From an uncultured Spirochaetaceae bacterium (GTDB lineage: Bacteria > Spirochaetota > Spirochaetia > Sphaerochaetales > Sphaerochaetaceae), in NCBI GenBank assembly GCA_947630635.1, contig CANRIJ010000033.1, forward strand, positions 1 to 13,164: DNA of 13,164 bases. Reading direction: 5' to 3'. The first letter of the stretch is position 1, and the number at the start of each line of letters is the position of its first letter. The translations under genes were made by a program, and so were the position numbers. Below, piece by piece: positions 1-5,235 of the stretch. The notes under the pieces are model-generated. The model ran no database searches and was not told the origin of the DNA. It was given only the letters and a program-made list of their open reading frames with translations.

Positions 1-633
1 CAGGATGTGGACCTTGTTCTCACAACACGTGAGCTTGCTCGCCTAATTAAAGAGAATGGCATTCTCTTCAATGAGATCAAGGAGATAGAGGCAGATGATC
101 CACTTGGAGAGTATACAGGTGCTGGAACTATCTTCGGTGTAACCGGAGGAGTTATGGAAGCTGCTCTCAGAACAGCCTACAAGGCACTTAACGGAAAGGA
201 GCTTGAGATTCCTGAGATTCATCTTGTAAGAGGACTCGGAGAGGTCAAGGAGGGCGAAGTCGAGGCTGGTGGAAAGAGGATCAGAGTAGTCATTGTTCAT
301 GGTATGGCCAATGCAAAAGAGCTTCTTGATAAGGTGAAGAAGGATAAGCTTGAGGGTAAGGTCCCAGAGTATGACTTTATTGAGATTATGGCCTGCCGCG
401 GTGGCTGCATTGCCGGAGGCGGACAGCCACTTGGAACTGACGATCAGGTGAGAAATGCTCGAATCGAGGGTCTTTATAAGGATGATAAGGCCTGTGATAA
501 GAGATGCTCGCATCAGAATGAGTCCATCAAGAGAATCTACGACGAGTATCTTGGAAAGCCTCTTTCTGAGAAGGCCCATCATCTTTTGCATACGGAGTTT
601 GAGAAGAAGGCTCTCTATAAAGAGGATAAATAG
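1..633 (+). CDS. hydA: [FeFe]-hydrogenase catalytic subunit, C-terminal part (5' truncated by window edge)
   Basis: Catalyses reversible proton reduction to H2 at the H-cluster in the cytoplasm, usually to dispose of fermentative reductant. The frame is open from base 1, so the visible 210 residues are only the C-terminal part. The third H-cluster signature, EIMACRGGCIAGGGQP, lies at 382-429; its two cysteines (codons 394-396 and 406-408) are the family's cluster ligands. Upstream, GVTGGVMEAALR is the usual active-site-domain helix. After the signature comes the small-subunit-type tail with KRCSHQNESI and AHHLLHTEF, typical of monomeric or HndD/HydA-type group A enzymes. The first two H-cluster motifs and any N-terminal ferredoxin domains must lie before the window. 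Whether it is a simple ferredoxin hydrogenase or the catalytic subunit of an electron-bifurcating complex (hndD) cannot be decided here. It ends with TAG at 631-633, followed directly by a terminator. The family assignment is secure. Confidence 0.96.
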   Translation, partial: QDVDLVLTTRELARLIKENGILFNEIKEIEADDPLGEYTGAGTIFGVTGGVMEAALRTAYKALNGKELEIPEIHLVRGLGEVKEGEVEAGGKRIRVVIVHGMANAKELLDKVKKDKLEGKVPEYDFIEIMACRGGCIAGGGQPLGTDDQVRNARIEGLYKDDKACDKRCSHQNESIKRIYDEYLGKPLSEKAHHLLHTEFEKKALYKEDK

Positions 634-644
634 AAGAGAAAAGC

Positions 645-670
645 AAAGGGCGGCGAGAGTCGCCCTTTTT
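645..670. terminator. Rho-independent terminator after the hydrogenase gene, likely bidirectional
   Basis: An 8-bp stem AAAGGGCG (645-652) / CGCCCTTT (661-668) extends inward by a G-T and a C-G pair to close a GAGA tetraloop (655-658), and runs into TTTTT. It starts 12 bases after the hydrogenase stop. On the minus strand the same stem is followed by TTTGCTTTT, so it can also end transcripts coming from the lipoprotein and small-ORF side. Two weaker T-followed hairpins occur just beyond it, AGCTCT/AGAGCT (674-691) and GCCT/AGGC (702-713, followed by G and a run of T). Confidence 0.88.
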
Positions 671-683
671 AATAGCTCTTATT

Positions 684-857
684 TCAGAGCTTTTCTATTT
701 TGCCTTTGGAGGCGTTTTTTTTGGGCTTTGCGTTTTCAGTCAGAGTTTTTCCAGCTGAGAATCTGATACTCTTCAGTGCAATAAGCATGGACCTTCCAAT
801 TTCTCTGTAGTCTAAGCTATAAATGGAGCGCTCCAAAGAGTCTTTGAAGCGTTCCAT
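684..857 (-). CDS. Possible small protein, 57 aa, basic C-terminus
   Basis: An ATG at 857-855 opens a 57-codon frame ending in TGA at 686-684. The product begins MERFKDSLER and ends in a lysine-rich stretch (AKPKKNASKGKIEKL). It resembles no family I recognise and shows no membrane segment. Support: it fills most of the gap between the hydrogenase and lipoprotein genes; it starts 38 bases after the lipoprotein stop on the same strand; and it ends just before the bidirectional terminator at 645-670. Against it: there is no clear Shine-Dalgarno (only AATAAAG before the ATG), it is short, and the start codon is buried in a strong hairpin (823-857). Upstream the frame is closed by a TAG with no other start, so the ATG is the only choice. 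It may be a real small protein co-transcribed with the lipoprotein gene, or chance. Confidence 0.4.
   Translation of the reverse strand: MERFKDSLERSIYSLDYREIGRSMLIALKSIRFSAGKTLTENAKPKKNASKGKIEKL
823..857. repeat. 16-bp inverted repeat with 3-base loop over the small-ORF start
   Basis: The arms 823-838 (ATGGAGCGCTCCAAAG) and 842-857 (CTTTGAAGCGTTCCAT) pair over 16 positions around the loop AGT. Fourteen are Watson-Crick pairs; of the other two, one is a G-U wobble and one a mismatch on either strand. There is no T-run next to it on either strand, so it is not a typical terminator. On the minus strand it contains codons 1-11 of the possible 57-aa ORF and would hide its ATG. It could be a translational control element, an mRNA 3'-end stabiliser for the lipoprotein transcript, or part of a small RNA. 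Confidence 0.6.
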
Positions 858-895
858 CTTTATTGGGAAAAATATTGAGAAAACCTATCAGCTTC

Positions 896-2533
896 TTAGT
901 TAAGCGTTATGTAGAGCATGCATTTTGCCTCTCCTCCTCGCCTATAGGCAATAAGTGCCTTTCCATCGTCAGACACATCGATAGCATTGAAATTCTCCCC
1001 TTTTGGAAGAACCATGGAGTTAGAGCTCGAGTTGCTCTCTCTCAGTGCATTCGGATTTTTGTAAGTCGAGCCTGAATCAGAGGTTGCTGTGAAAGAGAAG
1101 ACCACATAGTCGTCAGTAAGAGCATAGAGGTGACTTGAATCCTTATTCTGTATGATATCGAGGACTTTTCTGTCCTTTTTTATCGGATCGAGAATTGTCT
1201 CGCCCTGTATAAAGGCACCGTCGTTCTGTCCCTGTATTGCCTTGAGAATTCCTCCATCGAGTATGAAGCCATATCCAGCTAGACCTCCGTCGGATTTGAG
1301 AAGAATGCTCTTGTTTCCGTTTTTGAGGATGCTCTCTTTTCCAGTTAGGCTCTTGATATTCTTTACTTCGAATGCAGGCTTAGAAAGGTGCTCTGAGATC
1401 TTGTAGATAACTGAATGAGTAGTGCTTGATGCGGTGAAAGTCTTTGAGCTCTTTGCTGCCTGAACGCCATGTATTACTCCCTCTCCAAGTAAATTTCCCT
1501 GAACTTCGTTCGCTATGACTATATCTGTAAATGTGTCAGAAGAGGGGCTATCTCCCTTGATGAATATTAGGCCCTTAGATGCATTATTCGGAGTGTGGGC
1601 AGCAACACCTATTATTGAATAGCCAAAGCCTTCGTCATAGTATGAGTCTGAGTATCCAAATGATGAGATTGGGCTTGCTGCATCCTTTGCCTTGATATCA
1701 GAGTAGGTCTTCTGCTTTGAAAGCGAATGACCGCTAGAGGTGTAGGTTGAGACTGCGATTCCGACTGGGCTGTTATGAAAGAAGAAGAAGGGGAATGTAG
1801 CGTCCTCTTCTTTTCCTCCGATGGCAAAATCCACTACATTGCCCTTTATTTCAAGCTCATCAAATGTTGCTGATTGCACAGATTCAGAGTACTCAGTAGT
1901 TCCCTTCGGAATTATGTATACAGTTCGTGCCTTATTTGATAGTAGAGCAATGTCGCCATTTGGTATGAAATGGGCAATAATATCGCCATCGATACTGAGT
2001 CCTGTGTCCTCATTTACCACAAACATCTCTTTTGGGGATCCCGGGTTTGTATTTGAGGATGAGGTAAAGGTTACTTTTGCGTTTCCAAGCGATCCATTTG
2101 CATCGGTTTTGAATGTAGCTACAACTGTGTGCTGCCCATCTGTGTCTACAGAGAATGTCAGAGAGGATTCACTCTCTCCTTCTCTCTTGTCTCCATCCAC
2201 ATACCAGGCGATATCAATATTTGATAGCTCCACAGATTCATTTGCTATTACTAGAGTCGCTGTATGCTCGGCAAGTGTAGACATCGTTTTTCCAATTCCG
2301 GTGATTCTTCCAGATAGGGGTGAAGAGGTCTGGTCTGATACTGATATCTCTGCATTGCTAAGCGGTGCTGCAGGTATGCTTTGTGAACTGGAGTAGACAA
2401 TGTCTATTACTCCTGTTGTAGTTGAGTCATTTGAGACTCTTATTACCTCCGTTGTACCTCCAACTGCCTTGTCTTTATCAAAGAGCTTGGCATTTAGGGT
2501 ATAGGAACCAGAGCTGAGGTTTGACTTAGTCAC
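896..2533 (-). CDS. C-terminal part of an interrupted surface lipoprotein (Ig-like and possible propeller regions)
   Basis: This 545-codon frame from GTG (2533-2531) to TAA (898-896) is the in-frame continuation of the lipoprotein gene that starts at 3064; only the TGA at 2557-2555 separates them. It has no signal peptide, so on its own it would stay in the cytoplasm. The first ~50 residues (SSGSYTLNAKLFDKDK, then TTEVIRV) complete a beta-sandwich-like module begun upstream. Roughly residues 85-155 look like an Ig/PKD-like domain (AWYVDGD, then GQHTVVATFKTD). The remaining ~390 residues are rich in Ser, Gly and short beta-strand patterns (for example FNAIDVSDDGKALIAYRR near the end), compatible with a beta-propeller; this is inference. 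A purine-rich GGAGAGGGA (2551-2543) lies about nine bases before the GTG, so reinitiation after the TGA is possible. Otherwise the gene is a recent pseudogene. The function is unknown. Confidence 0.7.
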   Translation of the reverse strand: MTKSNLSSGSYTLNAKLFDKDKAVGGTTEVIRVSNDSTTTGVIDIVYSSSQSIPAAPLSNAEISVSDQTSSPLSGRITGIGKTMSTLAEHTATLVIANESVELSNIDIAWYVDGDKREGESESSLTFSVDTDGQHTVVATFKTDANGSLGNAKVTFTSSSNTNPGSPKEMFVVNEDTGLSIDGDIIAHFIPNGDIALLSNKARTVYIIPKGTTEYSESVQSATFDELEIKGNVVDFAIGGKEEDATFPFFFFHNSPVGIAVSTYTSSGHSLSKQKTYSDIKAKDAASPISSFGYSDSYYDEGFGYSIIGVAAHTPNNASKGLIFIKGDSPSSDTFTDIVIANEVQGNLLGEGVIHGVQAAKSSKTFTASSTTHSVIYKISEHLSKPAFEVKNIKSLTGKESILKNGNKSILLKSDGGLAGYGFILDGGILKAIQGQNDGAFIQGETILDPIKKDRKVLDIIQNKDSSHLYALTDDYVVFSFTATSDSGSTYKNPNALRESNSSSNSMVLPKGENFNAIDVSDDGKALIAYRRGGEAKCMLYITLN

Positions 2534-2554
2534 TACTACGCTTCCCTCTCCTGA

Positions 2555-2557
2555 TCA
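2555..2557 (-). other. In-frame opal stop inside the lipoprotein gene
   Basis: On the minus strand the codons read TCT ATC TGA TCA GGA GAG, with an uninterrupted reading frame on both sides and no shift. The domain pattern is continuous across the site, so a sense codon (for example CGA or GGA, one substitution away) probably stood here. TGA ends pepT and both neighbouring envelope genes (6489-7463, 4336-5199), so it is not a reassigned tryptophan codon. The stop sits in a TGATCA palindrome. Confidence 0.85.
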
Positions 2558-3064
2558 GATAGAGGGACTTGATATTTCAACATCTTCACCCTCATTGTCC
2601 TTTAGCTCCAAAGTAATCTTCGGCTCCTTGATCTGTTCTTTTGGCCATTTGAGCGTTAATGAGAAGCTTCCAGTACCAACTAGTTCATTTAGAACTATTA
2701 CTACGTTGTTGGCCCCCTCTTTTAGCTCGGTCTCTGTGCTTCCATAGGAAATGTCCTTACCTGCCTGATTTACTCCATAGGCTTTGACAATCCACTTTCC
2801 TGGGTAGAGTCCATCGAGTGTGCAAACCGATGTGTAGGTGCTCTTCTCCGAGGTTGTTCGAGAAGTGCTCTCTTCTGCTGAGAAACGATAAGAGGTTACC
2901 TTCAGCTCGTCTTCAGCGGGGCTTAGTGTCCTTGATGAGCCTCTCGTAATTGAACTCTGCTCAATCTGTATTCGAAGAGAAGAGGTGCTTGTATGATCCT
3001 CGCATGAAATAAATAGCGTGATCAGAAGTGCAAGCGCTGTCATGAATGACAAAACTTTTTTCAT
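2555..3064 (-). CDS. N-terminal part of an interrupted surface lipoprotein (signal peptide and lipobox)
   Basis: The 169 residues begin with a lipoprotein signal: MKK, a hydrophobic core, and LFISC with the lipidated Cys at residue 21, followed by a Ser/Thr-rich linker. Residues ~60-145 form a beta-rich module (GLYPGKWIVKAYGVNQAGK, then NNVVIVLNELVGTGSFSLTLKWP), a pattern I associate with large spirochaete lipoproteins. The start is supported by AAAGGAG (3078-3072), seven bases before the ATG. The frame ends at TGA (2557-2555) in the middle of a module, and the same frame continues with SGEGSVVV into the 545-codon frame. Read through, the gene would encode about 722 residues. As it stands, translation gives a truncated lipoprotein anchored in the envelope. 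The interruption may be a real nonsense mutation, programmed readthrough, or a base-call error. Confidence 0.8.
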   Translation of the reverse strand: MKKVLSFMTALALLITLFISCEDHTSTSSLRIQIEQSSITRGSSRTLSPAEDELKVTSYRFSAEESTSRTTSEKSTYTSVCTLDGLYPGKWIVKAYGVNQAGKDISYGSTETELKEGANNVVIVLNELVGTGSFSLTLKWPKEQIKEPKITLELKDNEGEDVEISSPSI

Positions 3065-3105
3065 TCTAATACTCCTTTCCGGTAAGTGCCGGCATATATC
3101 AATAC

Positions 3106-3143
3106 AAAAAAATTTTTAATTTTGCCAAAATTTTTTGCCAAAA
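3106..3143. promoter_or_regulatory. Divergent intergenic region with two TTTTGCCAAAA sites
   Basis: Two identical 11-bp copies of TTTTGCCAAAA lie at 3120-3130 and 3133-3143, 13 bp apart start to start. Each has 5-bp palindromic arms, TTTTG and CAAAA, around a single C, the shape of a small dimeric operator. They sit in an A/T-rich tract between the lipoprotein gene (minus) and the TTG-started membrane gene (plus). Read on the minus strand, each contains TTGGCA, a possible -35 element; the copy nearer the lipoprotein gene has a poor -10 (TATTGA) 18 bp on. A regulator, or simply an AT-rich promoter, could explain them. Confidence 0.4.
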
Positions 3144-3169
3144 CATGGATTCTAGGAGTGAATTTCTCT

Positions 3170-3175
3170 TATAAT
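3170..3175 (+). promoter_or_regulatory. Consensus -10 box for the small membrane protein gene
   Basis: A perfect TATAAT lies 18 bases before the TTG start at 3194. No good -35 box is found at 16-18 bp; the nearest TTGCCA (3135-3140) is 29 bp upstream, so an activator or upstream element may be needed. The transcript would start near 3182, leaving a very short leader that still contains AGAGGA. Confidence 0.45.
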
Positions 3176-3193
3176 TTCTTATAGAGGAATGAA

Positions 3194-3685
3194 TTGAGTA
3201 AAATTTTGCTTTTTTTCACTGCGCTTATATTCGGAGTCATTGTCTATTTGATGGTTTTTAGGAGAATGATTCTGTGGCCGCTCTTCATTCCGCTCTTTAT
3301 AGTTGTTGCAGTTTGGTATGTCGTAACCTTCATGGTTACGAAGAAGATGGCGGCAAGCAAATTTCCATCTATGGTATTTTTCAAGAGAGCCAAGATGCTG
3401 AATAGCACAAAGACCGATATGACTCATGGAGCCTTTGTTGTCGCTGACCAGATGGCATTTTTTGTGAAGCGAAAGAGTGAGAAGGGATCTGTTGAGATAA
3501 TCTGGTCTGCTCCGCTGGATGCAATCTCATCATGCGTCTTTGAGAAGGTCGATACCTCTCATAGCGGCTTTACGGTTGTTGAAAAAGACGAGTCAGCCTA
3601 TTCGTTTATATCAATGAGTGCCAAGAAGAATGAGAGCTCGATTTTAGAATCTCTCAATCTAAAGACACCATTAGCTGGCGAATAG
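3194..3685 (+). CDS. Small membrane protein with two N-terminal helices and a PH/GRAM-like C-terminal domain
   Basis: The product has 163 residues. Two hydrophobic segments (about 4-22 and 28-49) form a helical hairpin in the cytoplasmic membrane, separated by a short FRRM turn. The remaining ~110 residues are soluble and beta-rich, with a pattern like bacterial PH or GRAM domains (GAFVVADQMAFFVKRK, then VEIIWSAPLDAISSCVF, then a C-terminal helix). That fold call is inference. The TTG start is chosen because AGAGGA (3183-3188) is five bases before it, and the nearby ATG (3189) meets a stop after two codons. It stands alone: a -10 box upstream and a terminator downstream make it a monocistronic unit, transcribed away from the interrupted lipoprotein gene. 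I do not recognise a named family and assign no function. Confidence 0.75.
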   Translation: MSKILLFFTALIFGVIVYLMVFRRMILWPLFIPLFIVVAVWYVVTFMVTKKMAASKFPSMVFFKRAKMLNSTKTDMTHGAFVVADQMAFFVKRKSEKGSVEIIWSAPLDAISSCVFEKVDTSHSGFTVVEKDESAYSFISMSAKKNESSILESLNLKTPLAGE

Positions 3686-3723
3686 AGTCTAATTCCAGAT
3701 TGAAATTAAAGCCTAGTTGAAAA

Positions 3724-3760
3724 GGCCGCTTTTCATCTTTTATGAAAGTTGGCCGCTTTT
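3724..3760 (+). terminator. Terminator after the small membrane protein gene
   Basis: GGCC (3724-3727) pairs with GGCC (3751-3754), and CTTTTCAT (3729-3736) pairs with ATGAAAG (3742-3748), with small bulges and the loop CTTTT. TTTT and a long T-rich run (to 3780) follow. The 10-base GGCCGCTTTT also occurs as a direct repeat at 3724 and 3751. A TTG start inside this hairpin (3749) would lengthen the next gene and is unlikely. Confidence 0.65.
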
Positions 3761-3799
3761 GCCCTTTTTTTAATTTTTTTTGCATGTAGAGTTGACCCT

Positions 3800-4324
3800 A
3801 TGAGGAAAGTTCTCACTCTAAGGGTTCTCATTATTTTGATATGCTTTCTGTCTATCCAGCCTGTTTTGTTGGCTTCAGGTCCTCCTATTCAAATTGGGGT
3901 AGATGTTGTGGATATCGATTCGTTTTTTATGGATTCCCTTTCTCTGCACCTCAAAACCACCTTCCGTTTTGAGAACTTTAGAGTGGGTCTTAATCTGAGA
4001 TATGGGCAAAGCTATATAGAGGAGTTTCACTACCTTGAGGGAGGAGTGGAGCTCTCTATATACCCATTCTCAAATGGCTTCTTTGTAGGCTGTTCCCTCC
4101 TACAGGTTGGGACCCTTTGGGGCATGTATGCCCCTGATGAGAACTTTCTTCTATCTGGCGAGGGCTTCATCGGATGGACTTTTCATTTCCCTTACTCATT
4201 TCTTGAGCCTCGGTTCTCCTTTTCCGAGGCATTTGACGGAGAGGAGGCAATGAAGGCTTTAAGGTCCTCGGTGAAGCAATTCTCGCGTTTTAGGCTGTCA
4301 TTGATTTTCGGGGTCGAATTTTAA
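3800..4324 (+). CDS. Small exported outer-membrane-type protein
   Basis: The product has 174 residues from the ATG at 3800. Residues 1-25 are a signal peptide (MRK, hydrophobic core, then LLASG with cleavage near there). The mature part has alternating hydrophobic and polar residues with many aromatics (FRFENFRVGLNLRYG, FIGWTFHFPYSFLEPRFSF) and ends in Phe (LSLIFGVEF), the usual end of an outer-membrane beta-barrel. The small size suggests about eight strands. A TTG at 3749 in the same frame would add 17 residues, but it sits in the preceding terminator and would put a non-signal sequence first; the ATG at 3800 is preferred although its Shine-Dalgarno is weak (GTAGAG). A weak promoter TTGAAA-18-TATGAA may overlap the hairpin (3717-3746). 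The stop overlaps the Shine-Dalgarno of the next lipoprotein, so the two are translated together. I do not recognise the family. Confidence 0.72.
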   Translation: MRKVLTLRVLIILICFLSIQPVLLASGPPIQIGVDVVDIDSFFMDSLSLHLKTTFRFENFRVGLNLRYGQSYIEEFHYLEGGVELSIYPFSNGFFVGCSLLQVGTLWGMYAPDENFLLSGEGFIGWTFHFPYSFLEPRFSFSEAFDGEEAMKALRSSVKQFSRFRLSLIFGVEF

Positions 4325-4331
4325 GGAGGTT
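4324..4331 (+). promoter_or_regulatory. Ideal Shine-Dalgarno coupling the OMP gene to the lipoprotein gene
   Basis: AAGGAGGT begins at the last base of the upstream TAA stop and lies four bases before the ATG at 4336. It is the strongest ribosome site in the window. It decides the downstream start and implies translational coupling and high expression of the lipoprotein. Confidence 0.8.
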
Positions 4332-4335
4332 TAAA

Positions 4336-5199
4336 ATGTTCTCACCGTTAATGAAGAGTGTTGCAATACTCTTGATAGTTGCAATGCTTGCATCCTGTGC
4401 AATGGATGCTGTAGGGCCGGGAAAGGCAACTTCGAATCTGGAGTCCTTTACGGCATCGAGGCTTATCGATCATTTCTATGACGATGTAAGATCCACTCTC
4501 TTGGAAAACAATGGTATTACTCAGGAGCAGTATGAGAAGATCGGCAATTTAAATGGGGAGGAAATAACACGCTCGGTCTTAACAGAAAGCAATGGAAAGG
4601 AGTACTTGGATTTTCTGAATTGCAGCAAGGCTGGAGACTCTATCGAGAGCGCTGATGAGGTTATTGATAGAGCTGAGAGCCTTATAAGTGATAAGGCAAA
4701 GGTGACTGAGCTCAGAGAGAAGGCAAAGGAGATTGAGAGTAGGGTCTACAAGGAGGCAGAGGTTGTCTTTAGAACACGAGCACTTAACGCCTCTCAGAAG
4801 GAGGCCTTTAATAAAGAGCTTAGAGCGCTTGTTGTCAAATCTGTGGTTCTCCTTGTTGCTGCTGTTGTGTATGCCTTTATTCCTTCGACGGTTCTATGGG
4901 GCAAGGTTGTAGCAGGAACTGCTATAGCAGTCGCGGCTGGAGTATTGGCAACAACTCTGGGAGTGATTATCGATTACAAGAATGGCGATATTGGCAAGGA
5001 TAAGGCTTTAAAGGAATGGCTTGATGAAATATCAAAGGAGCCAATTGCAGCCTCTGCAATTGCAGCAGGAATAACCAATACTGCATCTGCTATGGGCGCA
5101 TCTCCGGTTGTTTCGGCGCTTGTTCTCATCGTATTTGCCATTTGGAATATCAAAGACGATGTAAAACCGCTTCTGGATGCCTATAATCTCAAGACTTGA
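4336..5199 (+). CDS. Lipoprotein with coiled coil and hydrophobic C-terminal segments, function unknown
   Basis: The product has 287 residues. The signal peptide ends in the lipobox LASC, with the lipidated Cys at residue 21. Residues ~22-165 are charged and helical, with a probable coiled coil at ~105-165 (AKVTELREKAKEIESRVYKE). Then come three hydrophobic stretches: ~165-183 (VVKSVVLLVAAVVYAF), ~190-212 (Ala/Gly-rich, VVAGTAIAVAAGVLA) and ~237-271 (Ala-rich, ending VVSALVLIVFAIWNI), split by the charged loop 213-236. A lipid anchor at the N-terminus plus hydrophobic, small-residue-rich helices at the C-terminus is unusual: ordinary lipoproteins are soluble after the Cys. It could insert in a membrane or oligomerise. 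The ATG at 4336 follows an ideal Shine-Dalgarno; M6 is a less likely start. It is coupled to the outer-membrane protein upstream, which suggests a shared envelope role (inference). No named family is recognised. Confidence 0.8.
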   Translation: MFSPLMKSVAILLIVAMLASCAMDAVGPGKATSNLESFTASRLIDHFYDDVRSTLLENNGITQEQYEKIGNLNGEEITRSVLTESNGKEYLDFLNCSKAGDSIESADEVIDRAESLISDKAKVTELREKAKEIESRVYKEAEVVFRTRALNASQKEAFNKELRALVVKSVVLLVAAVVYAFIPSTVLWGKVVAGTAIAVAAGVLATTLGVIIDYKNGDIGKDKALKEWLDEISKEPIAASAIAAGITNTASAMGASPVVSALVLIVFAIWNIKDDVKPLLDAYNLKT

Positions 5200-5202
5200 T
5201 AC

Positions 5203-5219
5203 GAGGGGCTTTGCCCCTC
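5203..5219 (+). terminator. GC-rich hairpin between lipoprotein gene and pepT
   Basis: A perfect 7-bp stem GAGGGGC/GCCCCTC closes a TTT loop directly after the lipoprotein stop. No T-run follows (TAAATGTGG), so it is at best a partial terminator. It may protect the 3' end of the upstream message or lower pepT expression. It falls in the 36-base gap before the pepT start region. Confidence 0.5.
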
Positions 5220-5235
5220 TAAATGTGGTTAATCG

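Noticed and set aside
1821..2396. Long plus-strand frame opposite the lipoprotein gene
   Set aside because: It is an antisense shadow: no ribosome site, no signal or domain pattern, and the opposite strand carries the recognisable lipoprotein.
896..3064. Alternative genetic code (TGA read as tryptophan) to explain the internal stop
   Set aside because: TGA ends pepT and two envelope genes at sensible positions, and tryptophan is encoded by TGG throughout.
3724..3760. Direct repeat GGCCGCTTTT as a possible attachment or duplication site
   Set aside because: Both copies form part of one terminator hairpin, and no mobile-element gene is nearby.
3749..3799. TTG start that lengthens the small outer-membrane protein by 17 residues
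   Set aside because: It lies inside the preceding terminator hairpin and has no Shine-Dalgarno; the ATG at 3800 begins a normal signal peptide.
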